A DNA stretch of 64,000 nucleotides from JAWMQL01 sp033283165 (GCA_033283165.1 JAWMQL010000003.1:186001-250000), one strand, 5' to 3'. Shown: positions 12,353-21,843, counted from the first letter of the stretch. Numbers and translations: made by a program. Notes: generated by a model not told the origin, from the sequence alone.

Positions 12353-14134
12353 ATGAAACACCACGGATTTATTGCCACCGCACTGGCGGCTCTATCGCTG
12401 CTGCTGGTGCAGGGCTGCAATACGGAACTGGAAGCATCGACAGGCGCGGCAGCGGACCGGACAGCGCCCGACCTGATTGTCTTCAATGCCGACGTCTACA
12501 CGGTTGACCCGGAGCAACCCCGGGTCAGTGCCTTTGCGGTAACAGACCGCAAATTCACCGCCCTGGGCGACGACGCGACCATTCGCGCCCTCGCCGGACC
12601 CGGGACCGAATCCATCGACGCCGCGGGCGCCACGGTGACGCCGGGATTTATCGACGGCCACACGCATTTGCTGAGTGGCGCGTCCCGACTTGAGCAGCGC
12701 GTCAACCTGGAAAATATCACTGACCGCGGGGAATGGCGCCGTATCGTCGCGGAGGCGGTGAGCGAGGTGGAGCCCGGGGCCTGGATTACCGGCGGCTGGT
12801 GGGATCACCAGATCGGCCCCGACCAGAGCGTCCCCAGCAGAGCGCTGCTGGACGATATCAGTCCGGATAACCCGGTCGCCCTGCACCACGTGGACGGCCA
12901 CTCCGTTCTGGCCAACTCGGCAGCGCTGGCAGCGGCCGGGATAGACCGCGACAGCACCGACCCCGAGGGTGGCAGCATCGCCTTTGACGCGGACGGCGAG
13001 CCCACCGGCATGCTGTACGAGACCGCCACCGCACTGATCACGGATCTCCCGGGCTACCAGGAGGACCGTCGGGTCAAGGATGGCCTGGGCAAGGTCATGC
13101 GCCTGGCCAACAGCAAAGGCGTCACCTCGGTGCACGACATGGGCAAGGACGACGCCCTCGACCTGTGGCTGGACGAACTGGACCGCGGCCGCCTCAACCT
13201 GCGCGTCTGGTTTGGCCACTACTCCAGAGGCGAGGAAGAAACCCGCCCCGGCGTCCTGATCCCGAGCCTGGTGAAAAAACGTGAAGAAGTTCGCGAGCAG
13301 GTCAGCCGGAGTCCGCTGGTGGCGGAACGCGGTCCGCTGCTCGACCTGGGTTACGTGAAATTTTTCCTCGACGGCGTGATGTCCACGCGCACCGCCCTGT
13401 TCAAGAAACCCTATGCCGACGCACCCGAGTGGCAAGCCACGCCGGTCATGCCGAAGGAGCGGCTGTTCACCCTGGTCAAGGAGGCGCACGCCGCGCATTT
13501 CCCGGTCGCGGTCCACGCCCTCGGTGACCTGGCGGTCCAGTGGGTGCTGGATGCGGTGGAAGACTCCAGGGAGGAGCGTCCGGCAGATCTCCTGCCCGAT
13601 CGCATCGAGCACATGGAAATCACCGCCGATGAGGATATCCCGCGGTTCGCCAAGCTGGGTGTCGCCGCCTCCATGCAGCCGCACCACATGGCCTGCTGTA
13701 CCGGCAACTACGTGCTGGACCGGGCCGGCCCCGAGCGCGTTCACAACGCCTTCGTCTGGCGCCGGATGTTGGATGCAGACGCGAAGCTGGTGCTCGGTTC
13801 CGACTGGCCCTCGGACGCCTTCGAGTTTTTCTTTCCCCTGGACCAGATCGCCGACGCGGCTTTCCGCGAGGATACAGTGCCCTGGAATGACGTCACCACG
13901 ATTGACGAGGGCATGACACTCGACTTCGAGGAATCCCTGCGGGCCTACACCCAGTCGGGCGCAGACATGACGGCCTGGAGTAACGAGATCGGCAGCGTCA
14001 CGCCCGGTAAATGGGCGGATTTCGTCCTCTTCGACCAGAAAATCCAGGTGCCGGTACAGCGCTCTATTCGCGACCGCAAAGTGATGGCCACCTACCTGGC
14101 GGGGGAAAAAGTCTACGACGGAAATGACCAGTAG
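12353..14134 (+). CDS. Lipoprotein metal-dependent amidohydrolase (copy 2)
   Basis: A 593-residue amidohydrolase related to the one at 7873. The N-terminus has a lipoprotein signal with lipobox LVQGC (Cys22), so the enzyme is probably anchored to a membrane facing the periplasm. The beta-domain start DLIVFNADVYTVD, the metal motif GFIDGHTH and the late GSDWPSDAFE match copy 1, as does a central HALGD where copy 1 has HVIGD. It would hydrolyse an amide or related bond in a compound brought in by the adjacent receptor. It follows receptor 2 by 106 bases on the same strand and is probably co-transcribed. Its stop directly abuts the convergent IclR gene. Confidence 0.88.
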   Translation: MKHHGFIATALAALSLLLVQGCNTELEASTGAAADRTAPDLIVFNADVYTVDPEQPRVSAFAVTDRKFTALGDDATIRALAGPGTESIDAAGATVTPGFIDGHTHLLSGASRLEQRVNLENITDRGEWRRIVAEAVSEVEPGAWITGGWWDHQIGPDQSVPSRALLDDISPDNPVALHHVDGHSVLANSAALAAAGIDRDSTDPEGGSIAFDADGEPTGMLYETATALITDLPGYQEDRRVKDGLGKVMRLANSKGVTSVHDMGKDDALDLWLDELDRGRLNLRVWFGHYSRGEEETRPGVLIPSLVKKREEVREQVSRSPLVAERGPLLDLGYVKFFLDGVMSTRTALFKKPYADAPEWQATPVMPKERLFTLVKEAHAAHFPVAVHALGDLAVQWVLDAVEDSREERPADLLPDRIEHMEITADEDIPRFAKLGVAASMQPHHMACCTGNYVLDRAGPERVHNAFVWRRMLDADAKLVLGSDWPSDAFEFFFPLDQIADAAFREDTVPWNDVTTIDEGMTLDFEESLRAYTQSGADMTAWSNEIGSVTPGKWADFVLFDQKIQVPVQRSIRDRKVMATYLAGEKVYDGNDQ

Positions 14135-14920
14135 CTACTCAAAGATACGGCTCAGGGGGCGGCTCTCCAGGGTCTGGGCGATTTCATCGGCACCCAGGCG
14201 CAGGTGTCGCGCCACCTCGGCGATGCTCCATCGCGCCAGGAGCGCCTCCTTGAAGGCCGCTACCGTGAGGCAGTAGATCACCCCGGCCGTACCGGCCTTG
14301 ACCGGTGCACTGACCGCGTAGACATTCTCGTCCAGTTCGTCGTCGATCACCGCAAAGCCACGCAACCGGATGCGGGCGAACTCCGCCTGCAGCTCGTCCC
14401 TGTCCGTAATGGTATTGGCGCGGAATCCCTCCAGCTCGCAGCGATCGACCATCTCCCGCCGGACCGCCTCCTCCTGGAATGCACAGATCACCTTGCCGGA
14501 AGCGGAGGCGTGCACGGGGAAAAAATCACCCGGCACAATCATCGTGCGCGCTTTTTCTGAGCGCGGAAATTCGGCGCAGACCGGACGAACCTGCAAGCCC
14601 ACCAGGCTGTTGAAGATGACCACCTCGTCCAGCTGCTCGCACAGGTGGCGCAGGGTCGGCCTGACCAGCTCGACCAGGTTACGGGTGGCCACCGAGCTGT
14701 GGTACTGGCGCAGGAACCGCCGGCCCAGCCGGTAGCGGCCGTGGCGCCCCCCGCCCTGCAGGTACTCCTCCTCCACCAGGCTCTTGACGAGGCGATAGAC
14801 AGAAGAGATGGGGATATCGAGCTGCTGCACCATTTCCGCCATGGTGGCACCCGAGGGGTGGGCGGAGACCACGTCCATGATCCGCAGCAGGCGGCCGAGC
14901 GGCTTGTGACTGTTAGTCAT
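14135..14920 (-). CDS. IclR-family transcriptional regulator (IclR-1)
   Basis: A 261-residue IclR regulator with an N-terminal winged helix-turn-helix (about residues 8-70, containing SAHPSGATMAEM) and a C-terminal effector-binding domain (VHASASGKV is the family's recognisable segment). It is divergent from ureohydrolase 2 at 15065 and probably controls it and its downstream genes. It is a paralogue of IclR-2 at 30917; both share DVVSAHPSGATM and RRFLRQYH/KRFLRQYH. IclR proteins usually sense small catabolic intermediates; the ligand here is unknown but could be a guanidino or amino acid. Confidence 0.92.
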   Translation of the reverse strand: MTNSHKPLGRLLRIMDVVSAHPSGATMAEMVQQLDIPISSVYRLVKSLVEEEYLQGGGRHGRYRLGRRFLRQYHSSVATRNLVELVRPTLRHLCEQLDEVVIFNSLVGLQVRPVCAEFPRSEKARTMIVPGDFFPVHASASGKVICAFQEEAVRREMVDRCELEGFRANTITDRDELQAEFARIRLRGFAVIDDELDENVYAVSAPVKAGTAGVIYCLTVAAFKEALLARWSIAEVARHLRLGADEIAQTLESRPLSRIFE

Positions 14921-15064
14921 ATTTTCTCATTTTTCAGAAGTTACGATCTGCGAATTGAATTACTTATTGTCTATTCCGGCTCATTAACTATGATTAGACC
15001 GTGGTTCAGACTGTATCCCTTCGTCAGCTATTTATCAATTTTCGAGAATATAGAGGTTATTGAT
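14921..15064. promoter_or_regulatory. Divergent IclR-1/ureohydrolase 2 control region with operator-like palindrome
   Basis: This AT-rich 144-base gap contains ATTTTCGAGAAT at 15038-15049, a near-perfect palindrome, and a looser relative, ATTTTTCAGAAG, at 14929-14940 next to the IclR start. AGAGG at 15052-15056 is the ribosome-binding site of the ureohydrolase. Similar T-rich/GAA-type elements occur in the other IclR region (30713-30916), so these are candidate IclR sites. This is pattern recognition only. Confidence 0.45.
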
Positions 15065-16042
15065 ATGTCCGGGTTCAATCAGCCCATCGACTCTTCCCGT
15101 TTCAGCCGCGAATCCCAGGTTGCCACCATGATGCGCAACGTGATGGCCGGGCCCGAGCAGTACGAGGAGTTGGATATCGGCCTCTGGGGCTGCCCCTTCG
15201 ACCTCGGCCTGGGCGCCCGCAACGGTGTGCGCATGGGCCCCGCTGCCATCCGGGAAGCCTCGCGCTATATCCGCAAGGTCAACCCGACCACGGCGATCAA
15301 CCCCTACACGCTGGCGAATATTGCCGATATCGGCGATCCCGAGATGAACATGATGATCCAGGCCCGGGCCCTGGAAGATATCGAGAACTTCGTCGCGGGC
15401 TTCACCGGCAAGGGGGTTGTGCCGATCTGCGCCGGCGGCGACCACACGATTCCCCTGCCCATCCTGCGCGGCATGAAGAAGAGCGGCTATATCGACGGCG
15501 GCATTTCCGTACTCCATATCGACGCCCACGCCGACACCCTCGATACTCTGGGTGACGAGAAAATCTGCAACGCCACCCCCTTCCGCCGCGCCGTGGAAGA
15601 GGAGTTGATAGACCCCACCAAAAGCATCCAGATCGGCCTCCGGGGCACGCGCTTCGCCGAGGACGATATCCAGGGTTCCTACGACCTGGGGTACAACGTC
15701 ATTACCATGGACGAATACGAGGAAATGGGCCGCGCGGCGGTGATCGAGGCGATCAAGCGCGCCATCGGCGACAACCCCTGCTACGTGACCATCGACGTGG
15801 ACGGCCTGGATCCGATCTGCTGTCCCGGCACCGGCGCGCCGGAGCCGGGCGGCATCATGATGCGCGACATGCAGATGATCCTGCGCAACATCCGCGAACT
15901 GGACATCATCGGCGGCGACGTCTGTGAGGTCATGCCGCACCGCGACCCCACCGGCATGACCCAGTTGAACGCCGCCAACCTGATCTTTGAAATCACCTGT
16001 CTGGCGGCGGAAAACGTCGCCCGCAAGAAAGGCCGTATCTGA
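15065..16042 (+). CDS. Agmatinase-family ureohydrolase (copy 2 of 3)
   Basis: A 325-residue ureohydrolase with all metal ligands: His127 (GGDHT), Asp153/His155/Asp157 (HIDAHADT) and Asp244/Asp246 (IDVDGLDP). It should release urea from a guanidino acid or amine. Start ATG 15065 is fixed by AGAGG eight bases upstream; the open frame back to 14645 has no support. It is clearly closer to copy 3 at 29747 than to copy 1. A Cys pair next to the substrate loop (ICCPGTGAPE) is unusual beside AYMPGTG in copy 3. It heads a same-strand run with an SDR and an aminotransferase, so the amine product may be oxidised or transaminated. No HypA/HypB-like nickel chaperones accompany it. Confidence 0.9.
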   Translation: MSGFNQPIDSSRFSRESQVATMMRNVMAGPEQYEELDIGLWGCPFDLGLGARNGVRMGPAAIREASRYIRKVNPTTAINPYTLANIADIGDPEMNMMIQARALEDIENFVAGFTGKGVVPICAGGDHTIPLPILRGMKKSGYIDGGISVLHIDAHADTLDTLGDEKICNATPFRRAVEEELIDPTKSIQIGLRGTRFAEDDIQGSYDLGYNVITMDEYEEMGRAAVIEAIKRAIGDNPCYVTIDVDGLDPICCPGTGAPEPGGIMMRDMQMILRNIRELDIIGGDVCEVMPHRDPTGMTQLNAANLIFEITCLAAENVARKKGRI

Positions 16043-16111
16043 GTAAGCGCGCCCCGGCGGGGGCCGGCGCAGGCCGCGCCCCGCCGCAGCGCCGCATTGA
16101 CGGGGAATGCC

Positions 16112-16900
16112 ATGAATCAATCAAAGCCTGTTGCCATCGTCACCGGTTCCGCCACCGGCGTGGGTGCCGCGATCGCCCACACGCTGGCAGACAAGGGCTG
16201 GAACCTGGTGGTCAATTACAGCCGTTCTAGCGAGGCGGCTGAGCAGACAGCGGCCGGCTTGCAGGACCAGGGTGCCGGGGTCCTGCTGGTACGGGCCGAC
16301 ATTGCCGTCGACGACGACTGCCGCAGGGTCGCCGCCCAGGCCGTTGATCGCTGGGGCCGTATCGACGCCCTGGTCAACAACGCCGGGGTAACGAGTTTCT
16401 GCCCGGCGGATGACCTGGATGGGCTGCAGGCGGAGGACTTTCAGCGGGTGATGGGCGTCAACGTGGTCGGCAGCTACCAGATGACCCGCGCCTGTGTGCC
16501 CGCGCTGAAACAATCCCCGGTGGCTTCGGTTCTGAATATTTCCTCCCAGGCCGGTTTCAGCGGCCTGGGCAGCTCCATTGCCTATGCCGCCTCCAAGGCC
16601 GCGGTCAATAACATGACCCTGGCCCTGGCGCGCGCCCTGGCCCCGGAGATCCGCGTGAACGCCCTCTGCCCCGGCTTCGTGAATACCCGCTGGGTCAAGG
16701 GCGGCATGGATGACGCCACCTACGAGCGCTTCCGGGAGCACATCAACGGGATGACGCCCCTGGGCCGCATGACGGAGGCCGAGGAAGTGGCGGAGGCAGC
16801 CCTTTTCCTGTTGACGACCCGGGCTCCCATTACCGGGGAACTGCTCGGTGTCGACGGCGGCAACCACCTGACCGTCAACGCACCGAATTTCAAGCCCTGA
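16112..16900 (+). CDS. SDR-family NAD(P)-dependent oxidoreductase
   Basis: A 262-residue classical short-chain dehydrogenase/reductase. The cofactor motif TGSATGVG is at the N-terminus, NNAG follows, and the catalytic Ser (NISSQ) and YAASK are in the middle. It would interconvert an alcohol and a ketone using NAD(P)H in the cytosol. ATG 16112 has GGGGA six bases upstream; a TTG at 16097 is in frame but less likely. It lies 69 bases after ureohydrolase 2 and 89 before an aminotransferase, probably in one operon, which hints at a hydroxylated substrate in the pathway. Confidence 0.9.
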   Translation: MNQSKPVAIVTGSATGVGAAIAHTLADKGWNLVVNYSRSSEAAEQTAAGLQDQGAGVLLVRADIAVDDDCRRVAAQAVDRWGRIDALVNNAGVTSFCPADDLDGLQAEDFQRVMGVNVVGSYQMTRACVPALKQSPVASVLNISSQAGFSGLGSSIAYAASKAAVNNMTLALARALAPEIRVNALCPGFVNTRWVKGGMDDATYERFREHINGMTPLGRMTEAEEVAEAALFLLTTRAPITGELLGVDGGNHLTVNAPNFKP

Positions 16901-16989
16901 GCAGCAGGAAAAAGTGAACAAGCCCGGTGATTACCCGCTGCGACTGCTGGTGATCGCCACAGACTGAGTCATTGTGAGTGTAATCTATC

Positions 16990-18357
16990 ATGAGTGAATT
17001 CACCTTCGGTGGTCCCCAGGACATCTTCTACTCGAAAAGCAACATCGTGCCCCTGCCCCTCATCGTGAAAACCGAGGGCATCTGGATGCAGGACGACCAG
17101 GGCAAGCGCTACATCGACGTCTCCTCGGGACCGGTCGTCAGCAACATCGGCCACGGCAACCGGAAAGTGGCCCAGGCCATGTACGACCAGGCCGTCACCA
17201 TGGACTTCGCCTACTCGCGTGTCGCCCGGCACCAGCCCAATATCGACCTGACCCGCAAGATTGCCGAGCTGGCCGGGGGCGAATACCAGCGCGTGGCCCT
17301 GGCCTCGGGCGGTTCCGAGGCCATGGAAATCGCCCTGAAGTTCCTGCGCCAGTACGTGGTCGCCCGGGGGCAGCTGCAGAAGCGCAAAATCATCACCCTG
17401 GCACCCTCCTATCACGGCGGCACGATCGCGACGCTGGCCATCACCGGCGACGAGGCCCTGGATCCCTTTATCGAGGGTTTTGCCATGAAGTCGGAGCGCA
17501 TTCCGGCCCCCTTCCAGTACCGGGTACCGGAGGGGCATACCCCGGAGAGCTATCGCATGGAATGTGCCGAGGCGCTGGACGCCAGAATCCGGGAACTGGG
17601 CAGTGAAAATGTGCTGGCCTTCGTAGTGGAGCCGATCGGCGGTCTCGCCACCGGGGCGCAGATGTTGTGCGAAGACTACGCCAACCGGGTACGCGAAATC
17701 TGTGATGAACACGGCGTTTACCTGATCTATGACGAAATCCTGTGCGGCGCCGGCCGCTCCGGGAAATTCCTGGCCTCCAGCCACTGGCCCCGGGCCAGGG
17801 GCGATATGGTGGTACTGGCCAAGGGCCTGGCGGCGGGCTACGCCCCCCTCGGGGCGGTACTGATGCCCGGCAACATGGTGGACGAACTGGCCGGCCTGAC
17901 CGGCTTCAACTTTTCCCATACTTACAATGCCAATCCCATTACCTGCGCCACGGGTATCGCCGTGCTGGAGGTCCTGGAAGAGGAAGACCTGGTGGCGAAG
18001 GCTGCTTCGCGCGGTACCTATCTGCGCAACAAACTGGAACTACTGGCGCAAAAACACGCCTGCATCGGTGACATCCGGGGCAAGGGTCTGCTGATGGCGG
18101 TAGAACTGGTCGCTGACCGCGACACCAGGCAATCGTATCCGGCCAGCTTTCCGCCTACGGAGCACATCCGCATTATCGGTCTGCAGCACGGCCTGATCAT
18201 CTATTCCCGCCGCACGGCCAATGGCGTGTACGGCGACTGGTTTATGGTGGCGCCCCCGTTGACCATTACCGAATCCGAGTGTGACGACCTGATTGACCGA
18301 CTGGACGCCACCCTGGGTGAATTTGAGTCGGCCGCCTCGCTGCAATGCGCCGGCTAA
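16990..18357 (+). CDS. Class-III PLP-dependent aminotransferase
   Basis: A 455-residue omega-aminotransferase type enzyme. The PLP Lys278 is in LAKGLAAGY, Asp248 in YDEILCGAGRSG contacts the pyridine ring, and SGGSEA is the phosphate-binding loop. It would move an amino group from an omega-amino acid or amine to pyruvate or 2-oxoglutarate. As the third gene after ureohydrolase 2 it could act on the amine released there, for example GABA or beta-alanine, giving an aldehyde for the aldehyde dehydrogenases at 26968 or 33889. Taurine-pyruvate or adenosylmethionine-type aminotransferases are alternatives within the same family. Confidence 0.9.
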   Translation: MSEFTFGGPQDIFYSKSNIVPLPLIVKTEGIWMQDDQGKRYIDVSSGPVVSNIGHGNRKVAQAMYDQAVTMDFAYSRVARHQPNIDLTRKIAELAGGEYQRVALASGGSEAMEIALKFLRQYVVARGQLQKRKIITLAPSYHGGTIATLAITGDEALDPFIEGFAMKSERIPAPFQYRVPEGHTPESYRMECAEALDARIRELGSENVLAFVVEPIGGLATGAQMLCEDYANRVREICDEHGVYLIYDEILCGAGRSGKFLASSHWPRARGDMVVLAKGLAAGYAPLGAVLMPGNMVDELAGLTGFNFSHTYNANPITCATGIAVLEVLEEEDLVAKAASRGTYLRNKLELLAQKHACIGDIRGKGLLMAVELVADRDTRQSYPASFPPTEHIRIIGLQHGLIIYSRRTANGVYGDWFMVAPPLTITESECDDLIDRLDATLGEFESAASLQCAG

Positions 18358-18491
18358 CAGCCGGCCCATTCAGCCGTGCCAAAGCGGACCGATGTCTGGT
18401 ATAACTGACCCGGGGAAGTGAGGCGGTTCTTGTAACCACGCCGAGTATGCGTTCATCGCCAGCACCGCATTGGTAGTCCTGAGGTATCTGA

Positions 18492-19352
18492 ATGGCAGGT
18501 CTGTACGCGGAGGAATCCGGCGTCTCTGCGGCCAGGCTCGCACAGGCGTCACAATGTATTGCCACAGCCATCGACGCTGCGGGAGATGACGCGGCCTTCT
18601 ACGGCGCGATAACGGCAATTCTCGAACACTTCGCACCGTCGGACGAGACCATGTTCATCCATTTTGCGGAAAAACCGGAGATCGTCCAGGTTTCCCGAAT
18701 TTTCAGATCCTTCCCTGAAGACGAGGAGATGTATGTCGCCGGGGCATACCTGCTGGACCCCTTCTTTCGGGCCGGCCGTGCCGAGGGCTTCGAGGGCTTC
18801 GCCACCTTTGACCAGCTGGCGCCAGAGGGTTTTCGCCAGAGCGCCTATTTCGAGACCTACCTGAAGAAAACCGGATTCGTGGCGGAATGCGGCTATATCG
18901 TGCAGTTTCCCGATGACAGTTTCATCAACTACTCACTGGATCGACGCTCCGGCCTCGGGCCCTTTCGCGACGAGGAACTGGCCTTGCTCGATTCCCTGAC
19001 GCCAGTACTCAAATCCGCCAGCCTGCTGCACTGGAAAGCCAACCATGAGCAACGCCAGGACGAGGGCGGCACCGAGCTGAATCGTCAACTCGACCAGGGC
19101 CTGGAGAATTTTGCCTCCTCCTTCCTGACGCCCCGGGAACAGGAGATCATCTGCCTCGTACTCCAGGGGCACTCCTCCATCTCCATCGGCGAGCGGCTCG
19201 ATATCTCACCGCGGACTGTGCGCGTTCACAGAAACAACAGTTACAAGAAGCTGGACGTGAGCAGCCAGTCAGAGCTGTTCCACCTCTTTATCGAGTCCAT
19301 GAAAATCTACAACGGCGAACCCGGGCGCGACCCCCTGGCGGACTACTGCTGA
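18492..19352 (+). CDS. LuxR-type HTH transcriptional regulator
   Basis: A 286-residue regulator. The C-terminal residues from about 213 (LTPREQEIICLVLQG...SPRTVRVHRNNSYKKL) form a LuxR/FixJ helix-turn-helix. The N-terminal 200 residues have no motif I recognise as an acyl-homoserine-lactone pocket and look like a generic GAF/PAS-like sensor. No luxI-type synthase is visible in the window, so quorum sensing is not implied. It lies between the aminotransferase and the convergent kinase/lyase fusion gene; its targets are unknown. Confidence 0.85.
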   Translation: MAGLYAEESGVSAARLAQASQCIATAIDAAGDDAAFYGAITAILEHFAPSDETMFIHFAEKPEIVQVSRIFRSFPEDEEMYVAGAYLLDPFFRAGRAEGFEGFATFDQLAPEGFRQSAYFETYLKKTGFVAECGYIVQFPDDSFINYSLDRRSGLGPFRDEELALLDSLTPVLKSASLLHWKANHEQRQDEGGTELNRQLDQGLENFASSFLTPREQEIICLVLQGHSSISIGERLDISPRTVRVHRNNSYKKLDVSSQSELFHLFIESMKIYNGEPGRDPLADYC

Positions 19353-19376
19353 GGCGCGACCGGCGGGGACCGGGCA

Positions 19377-21761
19377 TCAGGCCGCCGCGACAGCGGCCAG
19401 GCTCTGGTCCATGGCCTCGATAAAGAAGTCCACCTCTTCCCTGCCCCAGGCCAGGGATGGGCGCAACTTCAGGATGCCGGGCGTACCCTTGCCAATCATC
19501 ACCCGGTGTTTCAGCATCTCTTCGATCAGCTGTTCGGTTTCCGCCACGGCCGTGGTGCGCTTGTCGCGATCAGTGACAAACTCCAGGCCGGTGAGCATAC
19601 CACGGCCGCGCACATCGCCGATCAGCGGGTGCCGGTCGGCCAGGCGACGAAGCTCCGAGCGCAGGTAGTCACCGATCTCATTGGATTTCTGCAGCAGGTT
19701 TTCACGCTCGATGACGTCGAGTACCGCCATGCCGGCGGCACAGGCCACGGTGTTGCCGCCGAAGGTACTGAACAGCATGGGATAGGTGCCACCGAGGAAT
19801 TTCCGCATCATCTCGCTGGACAGGATGATTACGCCCAGCGGGTGGGCGTTGCCCACCGGCTTGCCCATGGTCACGAAGTCCACGTTCTCCGCCTTCAGGC
19901 CCGCGGCCATAAAGCCCCAGAACGTGCCCATGCGGCCGACGCCGGCCTGGACCTCGTCGGCCACCACGTAGCCGCCCGCCGCGCGGGTTTTTTCTGCGAC
20001 CAGGTTGAAGTAATTATCGGGTGCGGTGATCAGGCCATGGGCGCACATGGCGGTGTCCACCATAAAGGCTGCAGGCTCATGACCGCGCTCGGCCAGGGCG
20101 GCAATAGCGCGATCGGCGTCCGCGGCATACTTTCGGGCGGCATCGGGGTCGTCAGCGAAGGGGCCGTTATAGGTGTCCGGTTCCATCAGGCACTCGATCT
20201 GTGTCGGGTGTTGCTCCGGCGGCAGGTCCTGCCAGGACTCGGGAGAATATCGGGTGGTGAGCTCGGTACAGCCGTGGTAGGCGCGATCCAGCACCAGGCC
20301 GCCGCGGTTGCCGCTGAGCGACTGGGCAATCTGCACCGCCAGGTCGTTGGCCTCGGAGCCGGAATTCACGAAGATACAGCTATCCAGGTGTTCTGGCAGA
20401 TCCCGGGTGAGGCGTGCCGCATAGTCCGCCACGATGTCGCACATGTAACGGGTATTGGTGTTCAGCGCTTTGGCCTGTCGCGCGATCGCCTTGACGATGT
20501 GCGGGTGGCTGTGGCCCATCTGCGGCACGTTGTTGTAGGCGTCCAGGTAGGCGGTACCGTCAGCGGTGTACATCCAGCCACCCCGGGCGCGCGTGATGTG
20601 CAGGGGACGGTCGTAGAAGTGCCAGATCTTGCCGAGGAACTGCTCGCGGCGCTGCTCCAGTTCGTCCTGGTCATCGGGAAATACCGGGCCATCTGTGTCA
20701 ATGGGGCTGTAGACGGGAAAACGCAAGGCATCGCGCAGGCGGCGGGTGACCGTTTCGCGGCCCATGTCCACCAGCTTGAGAAGCATGCGGGTATGGTGCC
20801 AATCCTCCACATGAACCTTCTCTTCCTTGTCGTGCAGGGCGCGGTAATTGAGGATGATCGAGGCCATGGCCAGGCGCAGGCGCAGGGCATCGAACAGCAG
20901 GTCCACCTCCTGCTCGGTCAGGGGATTGGTGGTGTCATAGCCCTGGGCGACCTTGATCAGGGGGCCGATAGGATCCTGTTCAGCGTCGCCATAGGCCTCG
21001 GCCGCGGTGACGATCTCCGAGAGGATCGTGTTGTAGCCCATGTCGCCGAAGTCGAGCACGGCAGCTATTTCGGTGGGGTCATCGTGCCTGACCATCACAT
21101 TGCCGTCATGAGCGTCCTGGTGCACCACCTGGCAGCGGGTTTTCCTGAACCGCTTCAGCGTGCTCTGTTCGGCTTCGTCAAGAATGCCAGTCAGCAACTC
21201 GCGCAGCTCCCCTTCCGGCAGACCGGGCAACATGTCGCGCAGTTGCGGGCACTGGCTGAAATCCCACAGGTGTTCATTGCTGGCGGCAAAGGGGTGAAAG
21301 AAGCTCTGCAGGGCGACATCGACCCGGCCCATGATCGCACCGATATTCCAGTAATAGGCGTCGCAGTAGGCCTCAGGGACATCGTGTACGGTGCGTCCAT
21401 CCACGAATTCGATCATGCGGATCATATGCCGTTCACCGCTGAGGTGAGACGTCACAAATTCATAGGGCTTGCCATTGCGGGTCGGGATCGCCCCCGGGAT
21501 GGCCAGGTCGGGATCCTGCTCCAGGATATGCTCGATGGCCTTCACCTGCAGGTCCACGACGCCCTCGGGTTCCAGGGCATTGGCAATCCTGACGATACCC
21601 AGTGGAGCGGAAGCGCCGCCGAGCAGCCAGACCAGATCCCGCTCACTGTTCAGGGCCTGGAACTCGCCCTCGAGGCCATACAGTTCCCTGACCAGGTCTT
21701 TCACCTGGTCCAGTTCGATGCGCGGCAGGTTGCGGTCAATCGGGGGGATGTGGCTCATCAC
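19377..21761 (-). CDS. Fused APH-type kinase and class-III PLP enzyme (putative kinase/phospho-lyase)
   Basis: A 794-residue two-domain protein. Residues 1 to about 340 are an aminoglycoside-phosphotransferase-like kinase with the catalytic loop HQDAHDGN (Asp216, Asn221) and the metal motif LDFGD (Asp237). Residues about 365-794 are a class-III PLP fold with SGSEAND, DEVQAGVGR (Asp602) and the PLP Lys634 in MGKPVGN. The family precedent is hydroxylysine kinase plus phosphohydroxylysine or phosphoethanolamine phospho-lyase, which are separate proteins in animals. The fused enzyme would phosphorylate an amino alcohol and then eliminate phosphate and ammonia to give an aldehyde. The exact substrate is not visible; nearby aldehyde dehydrogenases could take the product. 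Confidence 0.82.
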   Translation of the reverse strand: MMSHIPPIDRNLPRIELDQVKDLVRELYGLEGEFQALNSERDLVWLLGGASAPLGIVRIANALEPEGVVDLQVKAIEHILEQDPDLAIPGAIPTRNGKPYEFVTSHLSGERHMIRMIEFVDGRTVHDVPEAYCDAYYWNIGAIMGRVDVALQSFFHPFAASNEHLWDFSQCPQLRDMLPGLPEGELRELLTGILDEAEQSTLKRFRKTRCQVVHQDAHDGNVMVRHDDPTEIAAVLDFGDMGYNTILSEIVTAAEAYGDAEQDPIGPLIKVAQGYDTTNPLTEQEVDLLFDALRLRLAMASIILNYRALHDKEEKVHVEDWHHTRMLLKLVDMGRETVTRRLRDALRFPVYSPIDTDGPVFPDDQDELEQRREQFLGKIWHFYDRPLHITRARGGWMYTADGTAYLDAYNNVPQMGHSHPHIVKAIARQAKALNTNTRYMCDIVADYAARLTRDLPEHLDSCIFVNSGSEANDLAVQIAQSLSGNRGGLVLDRAYHGCTELTTRYSPESWQDLPPEQHPTQIECLMEPDTYNGPFADDPDAARKYAADADRAIAALAERGHEPAAFMVDTAMCAHGLITAPDNYFNLVAEKTRAAGGYVVADEVQAGVGRMGTFWGFMAAGLKAENVDFVTMGKPVGNAHPLGVIILSSEMMRKFLGGTYPMLFSTFGGNTVACAAGMAVLDVIERENLLQKSNEIGDYLRSELRRLADRHPLIGDVRGRGMLTGLEFVTDRDKRTTAVAETEQLIEEMLKHRVMIGKGTPGILKLRPSLAWGREEVDFFIEAMDQSLAAVAAA

Positions 21762-21843
21762 CCGGCTCCTATAACATTCAGATAGCGGCCATTCTCCTCA
21801 GATTGGCACCCAACTCAATAACATAAATGTAGTAGCTACTGCA

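Noticed and set aside
15065..16042. Guanidine hydrolase of the nickel-dependent type
   Set aside because: No HypA/HypB-like nickel-insertion genes accompany any of the three ureohydrolases, and nothing in the sequence singles out free guanidine as substrate.
18492..19352. Quorum-sensing LuxR receptor
   Set aside because: No autoinducer-binding signature and no luxI-type gene are visible.
19506..21785. A 759-codon open frame on the + strand
   Set aside because: It is antisense to the kinase/PLP fusion gene, whose motifs are unambiguous.
21831..21840. Perfect palindrome AGTAGCTACT
   Set aside because: Ten bases, single occurrence, at the 3' end of a relic gene; chance is sufficient.
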